A DNA stretch of 64,000 nt, taken from NCBI GenBank assembly GCA_951799445.1, contig OX637287.1, positions 45,723,724 through 45,787,723 on the forward strand. Direction: 5' to 3'. The notes under the pieces were generated by a model. It had not been told where the DNA came from. It saw only the letters and a list, made by a program, of their open reading frames with translations, and searched no databases. The position numbers were made by a program, and so were the translations under genes. Source of the DNA: Pseudisothecium myosuroides. Lineage: Eukaryota > Streptophyta > Bryopsida > Hypnales > Lembophyllaceae. Of the stretch, positions 1 through 10,353 are shown piece after piece (position 1 is the stretch's first letter; each line of letters opens with the position of its first letter).

Positions 1-940
1 TCGGGAACAAAAGTCCAAAATTGGGCTTTGATGGAATATATATATATGTACAACAACTTTGTTCATGTGGAACGCATAACATTTGTCGGCTTGGGATTGG
101 AGGGGAGGGGAGGGGAGGGGTGGGGAGGAGGCTTTGCAATTGGCTTATTCAAAAAGCGAGCCAATTCTCCAATGGCAGGGAATAGAGTCTCTCGTAAGAT
201 AGGAGATTCATAAACTGTCCTTTTAAGCATATTTAATTCATCAATGATAGTCATAGATATTTCAAGGAAAATCGGTCTTTCATTTCTAGACAGGGGCAAC
301 GTTTTTCTTTGGGCAAAATTTCACACTTGTCTGACGGTATGAGCCCGTCAAACTCCGTCCCTCTAGAATAGCACCAATGTTGTAAAGGCTTGTGGTAAGT
401 ACTGGTCCTAAAACCCCGTTGGATAGGAGACATTTTTAATTAGAACCTAGTTGATTCATGGATCTCTAACCTTAGTGTGACTACTTGTTTTGTATGATAG
501 CATCAATGGATTGGAATGTTTTGTGTTTTTTGGGTAGAATATTTTTTTAGGTTAAGAGTTTAAGGGTTAATACATTAGTTGATGAAAATTATTAAAGATG
601 TTCAAGTAAGCGTCATGTCATCATAAGTGAAATCCATTTCATAGCAAGCTAAGCACTTTTCATGTCAAAATGCTTAATGAGTAGATCCCACATATGGTTT
701 TTCTATGATGTTGCAATTACCATAGCCAAAGGGTGTGGTCATTACTTTGTTACCAAAAATTTATTAATTTTGGAAGATTTCTACACAATAGATGTCAAAC
801 TTTTAAATAGTCATTGTTTAAAAAAATTTAAAGTCTATTTTAATTTTTAAAATGATCTTTGATTGACCTTTCCTTGTAAGATGATAGTAATAAAAATTGA
901 CATATGGCACTTATTTTGTATAAAGGTTTACTAATGAAAT
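1..940. other. Gene-free AT-rich stretch
   Basis: No open frame here resembles a protein I know; the short frames lack codon structure. Apart from the G-rich tract at 98-131 I see only low-complexity AT-rich sequence. Confidence 0.6.
98..131 (+). repeat. G-tract with quadruplex potential
   Basis: Five successive runs of four G are separated by single A or T bases (GGGGA units, then TGGGGA), flanked by GG pairs. This satisfies the usual G-quadruplex pattern of four or more G3+ runs with short loops. No gene is recognised beside it, so a role is not implied. Confidence 0.7.
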
Positions 941-1436
941 TTAATCCATAAAGTTGCATTGTCCCTTGGAGACAAATTAAAGTCTAAGCAAGCTCCTACA
1001 ATAATCTCAATTATTGGCAAGATTTTTTGAAACTTTATTGTAAGATAAAAAATGTATTAGCTTTTTGGAAATATAATTTTATTTCAATTGGTGACTAGGA
1101 AAAAAGGTTATGCCACAATAAGTTCAAAATGGTCGAGCTCAAGCACACTTAGTCCCCATAAAAATATGAAATTATTATTTTTAATTATTTTTTTCATAGA
1201 TTATATTTTTATCTATATGAAAAGATTTGATTCATTCCATTTGGATTAGTGATGCAAAAATTACAGAATGTCTTGTTTTGTTGCTAATCATAGCATCTTC
1301 TTGAAAAAAATAATTTATTAGATTTGTTTTTAATTCCACTCTCACAATTTTGAAAAAATAATTTTATAGGAATTAGGTTGTTTGCTTAAACAATCTCGTT
1401 GTTGAAATTAAATGTGTTTCAATTCCATCTTAGAGA

Positions 1437-1642
1437 TACAGTAGAACCTCTCTTAGTACATACTCTCTTAGAGCATAATATGAACTAAGAGAGGTCGTTC
1501 TTTGAAGCATTTATTTGTGAATAGTAGTTGGAGGCCCCATAGTGAGAGGCCACGTTAGCCAGAGTTCTATACAGTTCCAATTGCATAAAACCTCTCTTAG
1601 TGCATAATCTTGATACTATGCACTAAGAGAGGTTCTACTGTA
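1437..1642. mobile_element. Pogo/Emigrant-like MITE flanked by TA
   Basis: The arms start CAGTAGAACCTCTCTTAGT at 1439 and end with the exact reverse complement at 1640; with flanks, 23 bp (1435-1457 and 1622-1644) are perfectly inverted. TA lies on each side (1437-1438 and 1641-1642), as expected of Tc1/mariner-type insertion. The terminus resembles the known plant Emigrant MITE end (CAGTAAAACCTCT), mobilised by pogo-like transposases. Extra internal copies of the CCTCTCTTAGT motif, in both orientations, give it a double-hairpin shape. It sits inside an old TTAA-family element. Confidence 0.85.
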
Positions 1643-1950
1643 TCAACAATTTTTTTTGGTTCTATCTTCTATCTACTTCTATTTAAACAATTTTTAAAGT
1701 TTGAATATCAAGGATTTTAAAACTAAAAAATCTATTCAGCCTGTCAACTCAATTCTTCAATGTAAATATCTTTTGTACAAGATTATAAGTTAAAAAGATT
1801 CAAAGTCAAATAATCTAATCATAGATAGTGCCCAAAAAATTGTTTTCTTCACTCTAATTGCAAATATCTTGCTACATGCATGATCAAAGTTCCTGAATTT
1901 TCTTCTAGATTTTGTACTAGTGTAGTGCAAGAGTCTATAATTGCATATGC

Positions 1951-2766
1951 TTAACCCCTAAAGGACCAAAGTCCCCTCGGGGGACACTTGGGATTTCGGG
2001 CAGGCTCGTGCGACCTGAAATTTTTACCTGATTTTTTGAAACTTTTTTTGAAGATAGAGAATCAAAGTAGCTTTCTAAAAATATAATCTTTTTTTCAATC
2101 GGTGCCCGGGAGCAAAAGTTATGGCATCCTAAAGCAAAAAAGCAGTTCGCCGGGCAGAAAAAAAACCCACAGAAAAATGACTTTGTTTTTTTTCGGGCAA
2201 TTTAAGCATCTTCAAAAAAAAACACTTATAGAATTCAATTTTGAATGCAATTTTCAATTTTTTATTTATGGGGCCAAGTTTGTTTGTAAGAACAATCCCA
2301 CCGTTGGGATTATGTTTTTTTAATTCCACCTAAGAGCTATTAACAATTTAGTGTTTTGTTCAATTTTGGACCTACTTCTATTTAACAATTTTTTTATATG
2401 TGAAAATCAAGGTTTGACATTCTGAAAAAAATTTCCCCAACTCTCAACTCAAATGTTAAACATATAAAATTACAACTTTTTGTTGTGTAGTGCAAAAAAA
2501 ATCCACAAATGGCCGTCAAAGTCATCTGAAATTGCAGGAAACAGTTAAAAAAACTTTTTTTTCCCAACTTTGAATGCTAATATCTTCCAATCAAAACGGT
2601 CAAATGTCTTGAAATTTTTACCACATAATCTGAGACAAGTGAAGTACAAGATCCTACGGTTAGATTGTAAAAAAAAAGTTTTTTTTGATTTAGGGAGTGA
2701 TCATAGCAGAAATGGCAGTTTTCAGTGGTTTTGGAGCCTGAAAATGGTTGGTCCTTTAGGGGTTAA
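1951..2766 (+). mobile_element. TTAA-family element, type A, intact
   Basis: Starts TTAACCCCTAAAGGACC and ends GGTCCTTTAGGGGTTAA; 19 bp at the two ends are perfectly inverted. The TTAA at each end is the proposed target duplication. The 816-bp body has no long open frame. The host element resumes just after 2766 with sequence matching the right part of other type A copies, so this is a genuine nested insertion. Confidence 0.85.
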
Positions 2767-2866
2767 AAGACAAAAGAGACTAAATTTTTACTCTTTGCCG
2801 TAGAAATGGTAGTTTGAATCAAAATGTTTTTGATAAAAGAAAAAGACCTTGGAACTTTAGAGTTTC

Positions 2867-5332
2867 ATAAATAGAAGTATAAGGAGGTACCTATTAAAAA
2901 CTTCATTAATCAATTATATTAGTAGAAATCATGTCGGAATAGACTAATTAATTCCTATTGCAAAGCTAGTTCCTTGCAAATCAAAATAAATTTTCAAAAA
3001 TTTGGGCATCTAAAATGAAGTATTAGATTTTGTCTTTTTTTCCTCATTTCTTTTTAGATTAGAAAAACAGACAAACTTTTAGAAAATCTAATTCATATGA
3101 AGATCCAACAATTGAAAAAAAAGCCTCAAAAAAAGCTAGGCATTTTTTTTGTCCTGGGCTTTAATTTAGGCGGGTAGAGTGTGACATCATTTTGCTCTCA
3201 TTTAAAAAATTACATATTGCTTTCCAGCACAAGGCTCTTTTCAAATTTAAAGTCTCTAAATCTTCTTTGCGAAAGGAATTTGAGTTATGGGGTTTGAAAG
3301 CCCAATGAAGCCAAATTGTCAAAAGCTTGGACAATCTAAAGAAAATCATTTCGTTCCACTCTACAAGCTTTGTTTTTATACAAACATTTTATTTAGACTC
3401 CAAATTTTTTGTACTTGACTCTAGTATTAGTCAAGAATAAAATCCTATAGTGACAAATTCCAAAGTATGAATAAGATTTGATTAATAGCTTTTTATAGAG
3501 ATTCTTGTTTTTTGGTAGTTTTGTGAATATTTGTCAACTTCTAACCTATAGATATTTAGGAATTAAATTGTCAGTCCCACAACTGCTTCAACTTGTTGTG
3601 ACATGTTGAAGGTGTTAAAGCTTAGTTTGCTTAGGCATATTTTCCTCTAGTGTCTAGGAATCAAACTTCAACATCTTTTGAATATTATGTAAATCAATAA
3701 CCTCAATGGATACAAATGGCAATCTCTCATTGGAAGAAGCCAAAGGCCTATTGTTTTCCACAATGCACATGGGTTTGCTTGAACATTCTGTGAAGCCCTT
3801 CTCCGTCGATCTCTAATTCAACATAGTTGACCCATATCCAACCGTTCAACAACGAAGGTTTTTGTCCAGTAACGTGAAAGTAGGGTCTCGTTAAGAGTGA
3901 TACACTAACATCATCAGTCCCACACTACTTTCATGTCTCGGCATGTTATTTCTTAAAAAGAAAACTCTCACTACTACTTTCACATTACCTTGTCCATTTT
4001 CACCACACATGGAATGGCATCGCGCCGGTCACTACCCACGTCCTTTACCCCGTCATCGTGTTTTAGTTGGAACAACAAGTCACAAAATTGCTGATTTTGC
4101 CGGACTGCAAGTAAGATTACAAGTGTGTAACACAAGAAATGTGACGGAGCCTATGATAAAGGATAGCATGATGGAGCCATTACTGTTGATGATGAGGAGT
4201 GAGATGCCAACTACTACTGGGCCCCAACTTTGTTTTTTTTTAACAAATGGAAAATACCTGGGCCCCAACTTTGAGTTCCAACCTAACAAAAAAGAGCATG
4301 TGGCAATGGTGATGACATGGCCAAATCCATCACGTGGGTGATGGGCCGCACTTGTACTATAATCCGTCCAAAAAAATGATGCGCCAGACTACCTGAACTG
4401 CAGTGAGTTTATATTATTCTCTTGGGAGAAGCGCCGGAAGCCCCACGTTTTATTCCACTTGGTCTGAAGTTTGACGGAAGCCCAAACTCCCAAACAGATC
4501 CCACATCTGAAATAGACCAATCAGATGGGAGGAAAAATGAGCATAACCGAAAAGGACCCAAAGTCGGTCTCTCCGTGTTTCCATTGATTCAGAATGTGTG
4601 TCCATGGACACATGGATACTTATGGGAGGCAACCCATTTTTGACCACTTAAGCAGTTACACGTATGTGAAAGCAGTGATCCCAAAACTAGTTTACGGAAT
4701 TTAGTGCAATATGCTACCTAGTTTAGGGAATTTAGTGTAATATGCTACCTTCAAGACAAACAAGTATCAACTTTGGCTACCTTGAGAGTAAGGGCCTCCT
4801 TACATGTATCGGTGGGTGGGAGGAGTCAACAGGGTCGAAATATAGAAACCACTGTTATGCTGCTTCTCCAATGTATTCTACATCGATATCGGTAGAACTC
4901 TTTCTCCTCCTTCCACGCTTACCGATCATCGGTGACACTGTTCTTGTCTTCTAATTGTTTTCTTTGCCCACTGGACTCACATGTAAGCTGGCCCTAAGTG
5001 GCATTAAAAAAAATAGAAAAGAAAGGATTTTGCAAGTTGCAAAGGATGATTGGGAGTACTAAAACCCAAAATCGACTAAATAGATGCTAATTCCAATGTA
5101 GAGGAAGTAACACATTGGCTATCAAATTCTATTGATTGTTGTAATCTTGGCTAAAATATAATTTTTTGAGGATTTTCTCCAATATACTTTTAGCTACTGA
5201 AAATTTTAAGTAGCAATGGAGTGAATTTAGCTAGTTCTGTGAATGCCAATCTGAAGGGCGGATTTCTTCAGTGAGGAATTTTTTTCAAGTGCAGAAATGG
5301 AGTTCAAAAGGTTTTCATTATTTTCCAGATTT
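2867..5332. other. Gene-free stretch
   Basis: No recognisable gene. The longest open frame (3943-4341, plus, 132 codons) has no domain I know and is not convincingly coding. A local direct repeat CTGGGCCCCAACTTTG occurs near 4219 and 4258, and a 31-bp tandem duplication lies at 4687-4748. Confidence 0.55.
4687..4748 (+). repeat. 31-bp tandem duplication
   Basis: Two adjacent 31-bp units starting CTAGTTTA and ending ATGCTAC differ at only two positions. Confidence 0.85.
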
Positions 5333-5412
5333 TCTTTTTTCTTGAAACACATGGACAATTTCCATTGATAAAGGAAACAGTAAACAAAACTAGAGGGAGA
5401 ACCCTTGGCGGA
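5333..5412 (-). mobile_element. 3' tail of a retroelement (minus strand), copy 1
   Basis: A T-rich head is followed by GAAACACATGGACAATTTCC and ATTGATAAAGG, then a GGGAGAACCCTTGGCG block. The same order recurs at 6538 and 63779. Read on the minus strand it is a sequence ending in poly-A, the shape of a LINE or SINE 3' end. No reverse transcriptase is visible, so only a truncated tail remains. Confidence 0.55.
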
Positions 5413-5573
5413 TAATTTTTAAGATTTTTATTTTTCAAAACATAATTACTGTGAATTTTTCAGTGGAAGATTTTGTTCCTCCCATACCAATGATATAGGG
5501 CTTGCTATTTACGACCATGGATTGAAAACAAAATTGACCAAGGGATGGTTGCAATATTGAGACTCTTGTAGCC

Positions 5574-5822
5574 GAGGGTTGCTATTATGTGAGCATAGGA
5601 GTATGAGCCCATGAGCCTAGAATACTACACACCTATGTTATAGGTGTATATACTATGAAAACTGTCTATAATTATAGGATATATATGTTACAAATACCTA
5701 TATTATAGGTGTTTATAATACATACACATTCTATAGTGTGTGGTATCTATATTATAGGTACCTATATTGTAGGCTCAATGCTCACAAGCTCGCATTCTTG
5801 GGCTCACATACTAGCACTCTTG
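5574..5822. mobile_element. Inverted-repeat MITE, GCTATTATGTGAGC family, copy 1
   Basis: The end GCTATTATGTGAGC (5581-5594) pairs with GCTCACATACTAGC (5802-5815) at 13 of 14 positions, and weaker pairing continues inward through GAGCC/GGCTC motifs. The centre has repeated CCTATATTATAGGT palindromes. A related element at 57674-57916 shares the termini and centre. Confidence 0.75.
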
Positions 5823-6537
5823 GAAAGGGGAGAGCCTATGTAGGTAGAATGGCAGGTAATTAGGTATGGGGTGCCTCTCATAGTTTAATTTAACCTCAAA
5901 ACGTCCGAGTAGCAAGAAAGTGGTTGATGAATAGTCAAATACAATTCATTCTTATTTGAAACATATTAATTTAATTAAATTTTTTTTAAAGAATTTTGAA
6001 TGTGTGCAACACTATGAGCAATTTGACAACTTTCTATCTTCTTGTTTTTGATAAGAATTCTAAAAATTAAAATAATATTTATTAAATTTGAGTCCAACTA
6101 ATGAGTTCAAGTTTATTAAGTCTAGTTTCTATATTTGATTTGCTCTAAAGTATTTTACATTGTAATCTAAACCCATGCTGAAAATTTCAGATTTTAAAAG
6201 CTTACTATCTATTTTATAAGATTTTTTTAAAAAACTTTTTTCTCAATTTTTTTTGGCTATATCAAAATTTCACTAAACAAACTAAAATTTTAATTTCTTA
6301 TAGAAGATATGTGAGTTCATGTTTGAAAAAAAAAAGGGAAAAAAAGAGAAGAAATCCCAATATATTTTCAATGGCATCAACAATAGAGGAGCTTGGCTTT
6401 TGACCACATGGTTATAGGCTCTAGTATTTTAGGATTAAGTTAGGTAGAAACATCTAATAATGCCATTTTTAGTACTTTGCGTAGTTTCTATTATTAGACT
6501 AATCACCCAAAAATAATTGGCAAATAAAAGGAGAGTT
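5823..6537. other. Gene-free AT-rich stretch
   Basis: I see no gene, inverted repeat or other structure here. Confidence 0.5.
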
Positions 6538-6600
6538 TTTTTTTTTTTTTTTGAGACACATGGACAGTTTCCATTGCAATGAAAGGAGATTTTAACTCAC
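6538..6600 (-). mobile_element. 3' tail of a retroelement (minus strand), copy 2
   Basis: A run of T is followed by GAGACACATGGACAGTTTCC and ATTG, matching copies at 5333 and 63779. After about 60 bp the similarity ends, shortly before the foldback at 6684. Confidence 0.5.
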
Positions 6601-6683
6601 AAAAGAATGCATCATTGGATACAACATACGTAAACCACTCCCAAGAAATGCGTCGTTCATTTTCTGGGAGGCTTCTGGGGCGC

Positions 6684-6975
6684 AACATATAGGGCAATGC
6701 TCGTACGAGGCCGTAATGCCTGATTATGCGGGCAAACATGCATAATCGGACATTATGGATTTTCCATCCAACTGCTATTTTTCATCCAATTTTTTCATCC
6801 AACTTCGACATTTTTTGTTCGTGGTTTACCCCAGCCAATGACCCTCATCGTTGGGGATTTTGCGAATTAAAATACCTCCTCGTTGGACTCCGCCCTCCTC
6901 GTTGAACTCCGCCTTCCTCATTGGCATTTTAATTCGCAGAATCCCCTCCTCCTCAGGCATTGCCCTATACAAAAC
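6684..6975. mobile_element. Nested foldback element of unknown family
   Basis: There are three inverted repeats. The outer arms TATAGGGCAATGC (6688-6700) and GCATTGCCCTATA (6957-6969) are perfect. Inside, arms at 6714-6729 and 6740-6755 match at 14 of 16 positions, and arms at 6853-6873 and 6926-6946 match at 20 of 21. The last loop contains a direct repeat of CCTCGTTG-ACTCCGCC. The open frames crossing it on both strands are by-products of the palindrome. It could be a MITE, a transposon end or a hairpin RNA source. Confidence 0.6.
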
Positions 6976-7822
6976 ATACAAAAAGCTGCAAGGGATCAAA
7001 TTTTTTGGTAGATGTTCTAAAACTGTTTCTTCAACAATAGGTAAATATTGATATGGGAGATGTACGTGATGAGAACATTTGGTCATCACGGCTCTTTTAG
7101 GCACTGAACTCTGTTTGCTGCCACCGAGAATGTGGGCGTTGTCGTAGACTTTGACGGTGGCGGAGTTTTGCGGCCGAGCTTGGTTGCGATCATGCCCAAC
7201 ACGAAACACCAATTCAAGCTTTAGTGCCTTTCTTCAGTGTCATCAATATTTCCAGAACTCGCACTTCACAAGTCTCGCTCTCTTTTCACATGAATAGGGT
7301 TTTAGGGTTTTGGGAGATTTTAATTCATGTCAATCGACAGTCTTCGTTTCAAATTTCCCTTTGTAGGCGGCGGTCCACATGCTCATGTGCTTGTTACATT
7401 TTTCCAAGTCATCAATCACAGTGAGTGACGCACCTTCAATTGGCGATGGAATTTGGTTGTGGATTTTGAGGCACTGCAGAAGAGGATCCGACTGACAAAT
7501 CTAAGCTTGATGCTTCTTGGACCTTCCAAGTGCAGCAATTTGATCAGGCCGGAATGCTGAGGAAGCAACCGTGGGCCCATCGTCGCCCGCAGTTGTTGAA
7601 TTTCTGGTCAATGCCGCTAAATTTGCACATGGAGCTATTTTTTTAGGGTTTTCAGGGTTCATTTTTTGCGCAGCAATCCAGAAGGACAGCAGTGGTTTGC
7701 AATGTCCAAACGCGGCGGAGTCTCTTAACAGTACACACAATGACAGCAACTAGCAGTGGAGCCTCCCAGTTACCACCTCCGCGTCCATGTGAAAAACACT
7801 GAACGTGAGAAACTATTATGTT

Positions 7823-8030
7823 TTACTCGTTATTCGTACATTTGATATTTCAGAATGTGAGAAATTTGCTGTCATTTGAATGTGATAGCACGGGACGTTA
7901 GGCATTGGTGTGCTGGTTATTACTCGTTACTCATACATTTGATATTTTAGAATTGTAGAAATTTGCTGTCATTTGAATGTGATAACACGGAACGTTAGGC
8001 ATGGATGTGTTGGTTTTTACTCGTAACTCT
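7823..8030 (+). repeat. 97-bp tandem repeat, two copies plus a start
   Basis: Units begin TTACTCGT at 7823, 7920 and 8017. The first two share ACATTTGATATTT and AAATTTGCTGTCATTTGAAT with few differences; the third is cut after the first dozen bases. Confidence 0.8.
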
Positions 8031-8680
8031 TTCCTCGTGATGTTTCAGAGTGAGAATTTGGTGTTGTAGTGATGTTTCAGGTCTTGGTACCGCGGTGACT
8101 TACTTGTGCTGAAGTGATGATACAGGGTGAAAGACATTTGTTAATTGAACGTGCTTGCGCTCTTTCGATTCGTGCTCGTGCTATTTGATTCGTCCTCCTC
8201 CTTGTTTGATTCGTCCTGTTTCACAGATGCTATGTGCAACTGTCAAATGTCTGCTTCATCTTACTGTGCATCGCACGTGCTTTGTCAGATGCTGCAGCTG
8301 TGCATCATGAGTCTTTCATTCCACCAACTGGGGTACTTATCTCTGAACAGTACACCCCCACGCTGGATCTGTCTTGACGTACAGGGAATGTCCAACTTAC
8401 CGGTGGTTTTAACTAGGAAAGTCATCGCTGGCATGTACTGTACAAGCCGGTGTAGGCTGTAAGCTAGAGGATACTATTTAAGTATTTTAACCAGTATGTC
8501 TGAGTGTGATTATTAGGCGAGATCTCTTTGAATACCAGAGATCAGAATCTTTATCACTGTGTATATATTTCTTTTACAATTCCAAAGCGGGGTTTGTAGA
8601 GATTGTGGTGATTGTGGACAACCTCGTTTCCTTTCAAAGCTCAGTGGCCATAGACTTTTAGTCAAGTCATGCTTACATTG

Positions 8681-8849
8681 CTTGATAATGCTTACCCTGC
8701 CTGGCTTGATAATGCTTACTCTGCCTGGCTTTGATAATGCTTACCCCGCCTGGCTTGATAATGCTTACTCTGCCTGGCTTGATAATGCTTACTCTGCCTG
8801 GCTTGATAATGCTTACGCTGCCTGGCTTGACTATGCTTACGCTGCCTGA
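8681..8849 (+). repeat. 24-bp minisatellite, seven units
   Basis: Seven consecutive units follow the pattern CTTGATAATGCTTAC-CTGCCTGG. Unit 3 (8729-8753) has one extra T. As 24 is divisible by three, the array reads as an eight-residue repeat in an open frame (8559-8849): LIMLTLPG before the extra T and LDNAYSAW after it. The frame switch argues against a conserved protein. Confidence 0.9.
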
Positions 8850-10353
8850 GAATTGAAGGCCACCAGTGTATGAATAGATGAGTTGTTGGTAATAAGGGTC
8901 ACGATAGGAGAGATGATCACGTCCTTAACGATTGTAGCATCCTCTTACCTGTGAAATAGTTTCAATTTAGCTTGTTCTCCTCATTTTCTCAAAAGCCAAA
9001 ATTGAGCACAGTCCTGCTTCGATTTTCATGGTCAAATCATATTACATTTGCTGCCCTGTTAATTTCCATTCTAGAGCTACACAGTAGCTCTACAGAATTT
9101 TGAGGATTTATGAGAATTTTCCCTCACCCCTTCGTCTTGGCGCACCTTCCTGTATGCCTAGTGATGGTCTACTGTCTGGCATTCGACAATAGCACCAGAA
9201 TATGCGCAAGTTTGCACACAATGCCGCTGTACAGTACCTCGAACAAACGTGTCTCATCAACAGCCTAAGAACTCTACTTCTTAGATTGGAGCTGCTGTGG
9301 ATACCAATCATCACGCCATCGATGAATGTCCCAAAACATAGTGATCCTCTTGCACGGTGTGCTCATTTACCATCATGAATCTCAGAGGTGGCAAAGTCCT
9401 TTGCGAAATGAGTGAAATGTGAGGATGCTCAATAAATATTTGTACATTATATTCACATCCATTCAATTCAGTACCTTGAAAGAGACAATTTCTGTAGTTT
9501 GTTATTCTGTTGGACCCATACTGTATGGACTCGTGACCTAATAACGGTATGGTCTCTTGAACTCGAGTGCACAAATGCCTGCTAGAAGCTTCCAATGAGA
9601 AGCTAAACGAATTGAAGAATGACTTGCGTCATCATCACAGACTGCCAATTTAATTAGGAGCTTGTAATTGCAAGCCCTTGGAATATACATTCCTCCGAAA
9701 GCTGAACAATGCTTCAAAACTCTGACCATGTTGATCCTTGGGTGAAGGCCCCCGTTTTAGTCACAGTTTCAAGTCCCAATCGCTTGCAAGGATTACTGGC
9801 CCCTAAGGCACACCAAAAAAAACAGATTCAGTAGAAACAATCGCATAACATTCCATCATCCAAAATTGTCCTCTCCAGATTCTACAACTCTCTTAGGACA
9901 TTTGCGACACCTCCCCAAAGGATGTAATATCCCTCCTCGCAATTCTTCAGGAAGAATTACAATGAAAGTGCCCAACTCAATTGCAGGTTTCCAACAACGG
10001 CATATAACCTCATTTCGTGGAGGTAAAGGAACTCCGCTAGAAATGGTATATAATGCAGTAAGAGTTCCATATTTAAATGCACATGCCCAGGTAAAGGTCA
10101 GTGAAAGCTGTTCTCCTAAATCCATGCCACACATTACTTCCATTCATTCACAGAGCCCTTAAGCCCTGGCACCATTTGAGGCCGTTACAAACAATTGACG
10201 TTACACAAAAGAGAAAAATCAGGATAAAGGTTAGGCATTTAATACAGACCTGCAATGTGAAGAACTTGCAGAAAACATTACGCCAAGAAGCTCCACGTGA
10301 ACGTTTCGACTTTCAGATAATAATTTTCCAATCGAGGTGCTTGTGGATGTTTT

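Larger units (their letters stand above)
941..2866 (+). mobile_element. TTAA-family element, type A, old copy split by two insertions
   Basis: The left end TTAATCCATAAAG at 941 and the right end near 2851-2866 (AACTTTAGAG, with a decayed TTAA) match the termini of the younger copies. The interior carries the type A landmarks, such as the TTTGATTCATTCCATTTGG stretch near 1226 and a segment ending in a TAGAAATGG block near 2802. It is interrupted by a pogo-like MITE (1439-1640) and by a complete younger TTAA element (1951-2766). Subtracting both leaves about 0.9 kb, the length of the intact copies. No long open frame, so non-autonomous. Confidence 0.75.
7220..10353. other. Complex region without a recognised gene
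   Basis: This stretch is less AT-rich than its surroundings and contains splice-like and promoter-like motifs, including a telobox-like AGGGTTTTAGGG near 7297. None of its short open frames (for example 8145-8462 plus, 9856-10143 minus) resembles a known protein. The part next to 10354 probably includes the helicase 3' UTR. It may hold a non-coding transcript or a decayed gene. Two tandem arrays are listed separately. Confidence 0.5.

Noticed and set aside
3943..4341. 132-codon open frame on the plus strand
   Set aside because: No recognisable domain, and a 16-bp direct repeat within it suggests non-coding sequence.
6826..7212. 128-codon minus-strand frame
   Set aside because: Part of the translation covers both arms of a palindrome (6853-6946), so repeats in the protein reflect the foldback.
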